DNA of 64,000 nucleotides. Origin: Paraspadella gotoi. Taxonomy: Eukaryota > Chaetognatha. The notes beneath the pieces are model-generated. The model was not told where the DNA came from and did no database searches. It was given only the letters and a program-made list of their open reading frames with translations. Position numbers and translations under genes: made by a program. Each line of letters begins with the position of its first letter. Position 1 is the stretch's first letter. Below are positions 59,141 through 64,000 of this stretch, in pieces. The stretch is taken from positions 5,237,545 through 5,301,544 of the forward strand of contig CM119264.1 of assembly GCA_051294375.1 (NCBI GenBank), in the 5' to 3' direction.

Positions 59141-59152
59141 TGCGCATGCGCA
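59141..59152. promoter_or_regulatory. NRF-1-type palindrome TGCGCATGCGCA
   Basis: Exact match to the YGCGCAYGCGCR consensus of NRF-1/erect-wing-type factors. It is followed by CpG-dense DNA (59215-59285, GGCGGCGTGCGGCGG units). This fits a CpG-rich promoter, yet the nearest gene start I see is 3 kb downstream (62202). Confidence 0.4.
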
Positions 59153-59289
59153 CCTACTCCACCCCCACTTCACCACAAGTTGTTTATTTTCGCGCGCTTC
59201 GCCGTTTTACGAATTGAGGCGGCGGCGGCGTGCGGCGGCGGCGTGCGGCGGCGTGCGGGCGCGGCGTTGCGGCGGCGCGTTTAACCGAA

Positions 59290-60760
59290 TCTAATTATCG
59301 GAAACCCATTTGGTGGCATTTTTGCGGCCGGAGAATAAAGGAGACGGAAAATGGAAATTTCTTTGATGGAAATCGATTTTGAGACTAAGTCGGTTCAGCC
59401 GTCACCACTTCACCGCTAGGGCTTCTCGAAGAAGAGGGGACAACCTTTCCTCTTTTTTTTTCTCTTTCTTTCACAATATCTCTCTCACTCTCTCTCTTTC
59501 TTTCTCTTTATCCTTTTATCTTTCTTTCTTATTTTCTTTGCTTTTTCCGATACTTGGCAAACCCGTTTCTCCCCCTGTGACTCTCAATTTCTCTCCAAAT
59601 TAAATACTCGACTGAAATCATGTCATTTTCCTCATCAGAACAAAATAGCGAAAGTTTACTTCAGCATTGTAATGATAACTAGTAAATATATATTTCGTAA
59701 CCAGTGATAAATGAAGACCTTAGCCCCCGTTTGATGTTTTCGACTCATTTTCGTCCGTCGCTTCGACGTCATTTTGACCCAAATTCGATCGGGAAGTCGA
59801 TGCATCGGTAATGAATTCATTTCCTTGAAGATGTGATCAAATTTTCATTTCAACATAATATTTAATCCAGTTCTATGCATTTTGCGATGCAATAATTAAT
59901 TACAGGGTGAAAGAGAAAATTAGTGTTTAATTTTAAAATAACATGTCAATGTTGTAGACAAAAAAAAAAACAAGTTTGAGCAAACAATGTCGGATCTGCC
60001 CACGATCATTAACGGTAAGCAGCTAATCAGATAATTAATTAATTAAATAATTAATTAATATTACTTTTTTTATCCGCGTCAAAATCGTTTTCCATTTTGT
60101 CTCGCCTTTCAATCACAAAACAACAATCTCCATCACAAAAATTAATTAATAAATTAATCTATTACAAAATAGATATTAATTAATTAATTACTAATTTATC
60201 AATAATTAATTGATGCAGCTTGAATATACCTTTAACATAAAAATAACAAAAGCATAATCAAATAGTGAAATAGATTTTTATTTTTTTATTTTAACTCATT
60301 TCCTCTTGGACGATTCCATCGAAACTTGATTTCCTGCTCAATCACACACAAACTATAAATTCGGATACGCTCTGTAAATCGTTAATTTGATTTTTAGTCG
60401 GTACTTTCGGCAGATTCCGACTCTATTATTTTTTGATCCGTCGGTCTCCCCTCAAAATCTTGTCGGTAAGTAACTTAGAACATGTCAGAACATCGAATTA
60501 TGAAAAATTATGCAAATTTATAACTGATAACTTTTCAGGTATTGCTCAATTTTTTTTTGTATGAAATTGGTAGAACCAATATATTTGATTGTTTGTATGC
60601 ATTTTTAATCGCTGCTATGAACATCAACAGATGCTCATGTGATAGATCAAGATTAAAAACAAATTTTGCAAATAGTAGATGCATTTGGCGAATGAAAAAT
60701 AAGAAAATGAGATTCTCGCTCTTGTACACGGCATCGCATCAAGTGGAATCAGATGGAATC
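59290..60760. other. A+T-rich spacer with a diverged direct repeat
   Basis: Holds one copy (59966-60355) of a repeat that recurs at 61373-61900, TAATTAAT-rich runs at 60035-60060 and 60175-60210, and a fragment at 60562-60587 of the dispersed repeat (ATTGGTAGAACCAATATA). No gene recognised. Confidence 0.5.
59966..60355 (+). repeat. Diverged direct repeat, copy 1
   Basis: AAGTTTGAGCAAACAATGTCGGATCTGCC, AGCTAATCAGAT and CTCAATCACACAC occur in the same order as at 61373-61900. Confidence 0.65.
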
Positions 60761-60765
60761 AAATG

Positions 60766-61196
60766 AATCCCGTGAGGGAGGAATCCTGTGTGGGAAGAAT
60801 CCCGTGTGGGAAGAATCCTGTGTGGGAAGAATTCCGTCTGGGAGGAATCCCGTGTGGGAGAAATTCTGTGTAAGAGGAATCCAATGTGGGAGAAATCCTG
60901 TGTGAGAGGAATCCCATGTGGGAGGAATCCCATGCAGGAGGAATACCATGTGGGAGGAATCCCGTGTGAGAGGAATCCCGTGTAGGTGAAATATCGTGCA
61001 GGAAGAAACCCGTTTGGGAGGAATCCTGTGTGGGAAGAATCCCGTGAGGGAGGAATCCCGTGCTAGAAGAATCCCATTAGAGAGGAATCCCGTGCAGGAG
61101 GAATCCTGTATGGGAGGAATCCCGTTCAGGAGGAATCCAGTGGGGGAGGAATCCAGTGTGGGAGGAATCCAGTGTGGGAGGAATCCTGAGTGGGAG
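60766..61196. repeat. 16-bp minisatellite, about 27 copies
   Basis: Unit GAATCCCGTGTGGGAG with C/T and G/A variants, kept at a strict 16-bp period. Sixteen is not a multiple of three, so one unit set passes through all frames and opens long frames on both strands (RNPVWEES-type and HGIPPTWDS-type repeats). These are not genes. Confidence 0.95.
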
Positions 61197-61372
61197 GACT
61201 ACCACGGCCACCTACGCTTCTTATCTCCGCCTAGTTTTATGTCAAATACACATACATGCGCACGTACATTTACACATACTTGTATTATCAATAAGTTAAT
61301 GGTTCTTTTGATCGACGTTTAATGCTTTCGCTTGCATTCTATCTGCAGTGAAAAAAATTTCGCCAAAGATTA

Positions 61373-61900
61373 AATAAGTTTGAGCAAACAATGTCGGATC
61401 TGCCTACGATAATTAAGCTGTTATCAGCTAATCAGATGATAAATCACGATAATTCTTTCAATTTGTTATCCCAACTGATCATAACAGATCAAGCCATGCC
61501 AAACCAGTGGCTGCTCCAATACATGTAAATCACTTGCAAGGGATTTAGCCGAACTGTTACTGCAGTGCAAATAATTTTTTGACCTTATTTTTTTAACTTG
61601 CATAATTTTTTTAACTTGCTTTTTTTTTTTAACTTGCATCATTTTTTTAACTTGCTCAATTTTTTAACTTGCATATCTAGCTATCTCAATAAATCATACA
61701 CTTTCCTACCCACATACAAACTTTTATCTTGATTTATAAATCAAATTTTAAATAATTAAAACATTTATGAATAAGCATCAGTAATAAAAATTCAAGTCAA
61801 CTTGACTTTAGTTTTTTCTATGCAAACTCATTTCCACTCCTCATTTCCATCAAAACTTTATATCCAGCTCAATCACACACTTTCCTACCCACACACAAAA
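61373..61900 (+). repeat. Diverged direct repeat, copy 2
   Basis: Partner of 59966-60355, with extra internal TTTTTTAACTTGCAT units at 61600-61675 and a repeated CACACTTTCCTACCCACA word (61697, 61876). Confidence 0.6.
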
Positions 61901-61946
61901 ATTCATACCAATCCATCCATTCAATCACGAGTGATTGGATGTTTTT

Positions 61947-62100
61947 GCTAAAGGGGGATAGACGGACCGACGAAAGGACAGACATAATTTTTTTTGCATA
62001 ATTAATCATAATTTGATGTCCTGACATCATTTAAATGAATTACTGGCCAGATTGAAGGGGGCGGACCGACGGACCGACAAAGTGGATTATAGAGTCGGGA
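61947..62100 (+). repeat. GACGGACCGAC-containing repeat pair
   Basis: ATAGACGGACCGACGAAAGGACAG and GCGGACCGACGGACCGACAAAGTGG occur 110 bp apart with an A+T-rich middle that includes ATGTCCTGACAT. It looks like part of a short interspersed element, but no ends were defined. Confidence 0.4.
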
Positions 62101-62201
62101 TCTGCTGATGAGCAGATTCGTCTTAAAAAAATAACAAAATTAAACAAAAACAAGTGAATTCCCACGAAAAATACACGACAACAGCAACAACAACAACGAC
62201 G

Positions 62202-62681
62202 ATGAAGATCGCCTCTTATTTTCCTCTCGTCGTCGTCGTCCTTTCGATTCTCGATCTGGCGACCGACACACGGACGGCCATTTCCTTAGTCACCGACGCC
62301 TTCGTCGAAAAGCAGCGCCTCGGCGTCGTCATGGCCGGCGTCCTCGTCATCCACGGCGTCGTCTCCGGACTCTACTTGTGGCGCTTCATTTCTCGCGACG
62401 CCGCCAAGTTTCCGCGCCTCTGGACCGGCGCCGCGAGGAGGGCGCCGACGCTGCTCTTCTCCTTCGGAGGTTTGGGCTTCGCAGTTGCGGCGACTGACGT
62501 CTGGATGGACGGACGAAGCGGGGCGGCGGATCGAGGGACTCGAGCCGTTAAAGCAGAGTTGCTGCAAGAATTGAATCTGCTGCATTTGCTGATGGAGACT
62601 TATCCGCAGATCTTGCTGCAAGCCGCGGCTTTGTACGTCGAATGGACAAGCGGAACTTCGATTCAGTGTTTCCCCGAATTG
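62202..62681 (+). CDS. XK-related membrane protein, exon 1
   Basis: I chose the ATG at 62202. Upstream in-frame codons are ACAACA-type repeat with no other ATG. Residues 5-30 are hydrophobic and lead into LDLATDTRTAISLVTDAF, the D-x-x-T-D signature of the XK/XKR family's first helix. A second helix follows (GVVMAGVLVIHGVVSGLYLW), then GGLGFAVAATDVW, then ELNLLHLLMETYPQILLQ. That last stretch matches the family's E(S/T)xPQLxLQ motif. XK-related proteins sit in the plasma membrane; some scramble phospholipids during apoptosis (XKR8, CED-8). The exon probably ends at GAATTG|GTGAAG in phase 0; reading through adds about 15 residues to a stop. Family assignment is good; subfamily is unknown. Confidence 0.7.
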
Positions 62682-62913
62682 GTGAAGACGGAATGGGAAA
62701 GAATAATAAAGTTAAAAATTTAATAACTATTTATTAGTATATATATATATATATTATTAGATATTTATCTTGCAAGAGGGGAGAGGATAAAGTCAAAATA
62801 CCTATGATAGCCTATGTCATGTATTCTTAATTTTGATTAACTTTTTAATTTTACTATTTATATTACATATTCCAAAAACTTGTTCTAATCTCGTCTTCAC
62901 CCCGATTTCCAAG

Positions 62914-63496
62914 GCTTACCATTATCACGCGGAACCTCTTCTCGCCGGGAAGTTGTACCGACTCACCAACGGAACCTTTCAGCTGCAGCCGGGCTTTTGC
63001 TCCTGTCATCATTTCAAAGGAGCAACCTCTTTCACTTCCTTTTGCAGTTGGTTTTTCGACAATCACTTTGTCCTCTTCTCCTTTGCCATCTCGACCATCG
63101 GGTTGGCAAAGACGGCAACGGATCAGCGACAGATTGGCAACTCCGCGTTGCATCCGGTCAACGTCGTCGGTCTCTTGCAAGGCGTCGTAGGGGCCGTCGT
63201 CTTTTTATATCTCGAGTTCCTTTGGTCGATGAAAATCGAAACGATCTTCATTCTGCTCCTCGCGCCTTCGGTGTTGCTGCGTCTCTTTCCTCTGAGGGAA
63301 TTGAAGAACCTTTGTCTTTGGAGACGATTCCGAGTGGCTCGTCCAGACTCCTCGGCGTCCGCGGCAGAATTCCTGCTCATGGTCACGTGGAACGTCGTCG
63401 TCGCTGCTGGATTCTTCGCCTTCGATAAGCACGCGGCTCTGCGCGACAGGCTCGGCCACGCTGACGATCTCGGTCTAACTCGCTTCCGCAGGCGAG
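62914..63496 (+). CDS. XK-related membrane protein, exon 2
   Basis: The acceptor is CGATTTCCAAG|GCT in phase 0. It has 194 codons, then GCGAG|GTGAGA (phase 1). After a Cys-containing loop (GFCSCHHF) come helices FVLFSFAISTIGLAKT, VVGLLQGVVGAVVFLYLEFL, IETIFILLLAPSVLLRLFPL and EFLLMVTWNVVVAAGFFAF. The S-x-x-x-A...K(T/A) end of the first helix and the R-L-F-P end of the third fit the XK family layout after the PQLxLQ motif. The open frame continues upstream of the acceptor in A+T-rich DNA, which is probably intron. Confidence 0.65.
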
Positions 63497-63550
63497 GTGA
63501 GATTCCGAGTCTCGACTTTTACGGAATCANNNNNNNNNNTTTCATGGGTC

Positions 63551-63567
63551 GCGGGTTCGAGTCCCGC
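63551..63567 (+). ncRNA. tRNA-like T-arm with perfect B box (fragment)
   Basis: GCGGG-TTCGAGT-CCCGC forms a perfect 5-bp stem with a 7-base loop and contains the pol III B box GGTTCGAGTCC at 63554-63564. GGGTC before it resembles a variable loop. No matching 5' acceptor or D arm is visible, and a 10-N gap (63530-63539) lies just upstream. It may be a tRNA pseudogene, a tRNA-derived SINE, or a real tRNA cut by the gap. It lies in what is probably an intron of the XK-related gene. Confidence 0.45.
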
Positions 63568-63699
63568 TTGAGGTGGGACGTGCTTAAGCTGGAAGGCGGC
63601 GTGGAACGCTGCGGAAACGGATCGAGTCTTCAATTCAAACACACCTCGTTAAGAATGGGGAATTTCAAAATTCTTCATCCGAGCGATTCTCTCGTTCAG

Positions 63700-63909
63700 A
63701 GCCTCTTGCTGATGGATGTTTGCTTAGGGTTTGTCTACGCATTCGGACACTTGGGATCGAATAGAGAATTCAAACGATCCTTCATATTCATGATCAACGC
63801 TTTGTCGGTGATTATGATTCTTTCTTTCAACATGTTTAACATAAAGATGCACGATTATGCTATTCAAAGGATCGATCATTGCTTTAAAAGTAGAAAAAGC
63901 ACTGCTTAA
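63700..63909 (+). CDS. XK-related membrane protein, last exon
   Basis: The frame from 63700, after the CTCGTTCAG| acceptor, encodes SLLLMDVCLGFVYAFGHLG, a short loop (SNREFKRS) and FIFMINALSVIMILSFNMF: two further helices, then a short polar tail and TAA at 63907. AATAAA overlaps the region just after the stop (63912-63917). The frame is open back to the gap at 63530, but that stretch carries the tRNA-like sequence. Phase does not join exon 2 directly (phase 1 out, phase 0 in), so a small exon or a base lost in the gap is needed. Confidence 0.45.
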   Translation, partial: SLLLMDVCLGFVYAFGHLGSNREFKRSFIFMINALSVIMILSFNMFNIKMHDYAIQRIDHCFKSRKSTA

Positions 63910-63911
63910 TG

Positions 63912-63917
63912 AATAAA
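63912..63917 (+). terminator. AATAAA poly(A) signal
   Basis: TTAATGAATAAAACC, immediately after the stop of the XK-related frame. Close to the stop, so the 3' UTR would be very short. Confidence 0.5.
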
Positions 63918-64000
63918 ACCGTGTATCTGGATCGAAGGAGCAGCTGTCGGAGAGCTTCACCCTTTTGACTAACTTTCCCTTCACGGCGGCTTTCTCCTAT

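Noticed and set aside
60749-61322. Repeat-protein ORFs on both strands
   Set aside because: Produced by the 16-bp minisatellite, which lacks stops; both strands are equally open.

Overview
The window is nuclear DNA from an animal, most probably an invertebrate. The evidence is split genes with short G+C-rich exons and GT-AG introns, a multi-domain immunoglobulin-superfamily (IgSF) receptor, an XK-related membrane protein, AATAAA signals, and no operons or bacterial gene packing. I cannot name the species. Simple repeats are unusually dense: long (CT)n/(GA)n, (CTTT)n, (TCG)n/(CGA)n and (TTG)n tracts fill introns and intergenic DNA, and most long open frames are only translated repeats.

Layout. 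1-7.8 kb: no gene recognised; pyrimidine-rich DNA, gaps and a 0.5-kb false-looking tandem duplication (3.6-4.5 kb). 8.07-27.44 kb, possibly to 29.65 kb: one plus-strand IgSF type I membrane receptor. It has a signal peptide, a V-type domain, a C2-type domain, two related Ig-like domains with an unusual shared motif, a Ser/Thr/Pro-rich stalk, one transmembrane helix and a Gly-rich tail. Three of its joints look damaged: an in-frame TAA in exon 7, a frameshift in exon 9 and an in-frame TAG at the exon 10 acceptor. 20-25 kb, inside its last large intron: a ~72-bp minisatellite and a 1.5-2-kb direct duplication. 30.0-36.45 kb: a repeat-poor block with many overlapping frames on both strands, unidentified. 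36.45-48.1 kb: a very large imperfect palindrome centred near 43.79 kb, in and next to a purine-rich minisatellite and a 25-N gap. 50.4-58.0 kb: a 2.7-kb direct duplication. 60.8-61.2 kb: a 16-bp minisatellite. 62.2-63.9 kb: an XK-related (scramblase-family) gene, plus strand.

Assembly quality dominates interpretation. Gap runs come in fixed sizes (10 N and 25 N). Two direct duplications (3.6-4.5 and 21.3-24.7 kb) and the palindrome abut a 25-N gap; the 50.4-58.0 kb duplication has a 25-N gap inside its first copy. In several of these one copy differs from the other mainly by scattered small insertions. That pattern suggests partly filled gaps extended with uncorrected long reads, so ORFs in those blocks should not be trusted as genes.

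The two recognised genes are both membrane proteins and are not obviously part of one system. The features most worth checking are the duplicated Ig-like domain type, the GC-AG intron, the broken exon 7, and the tRNA-like T-arm inside the XK-related locus.
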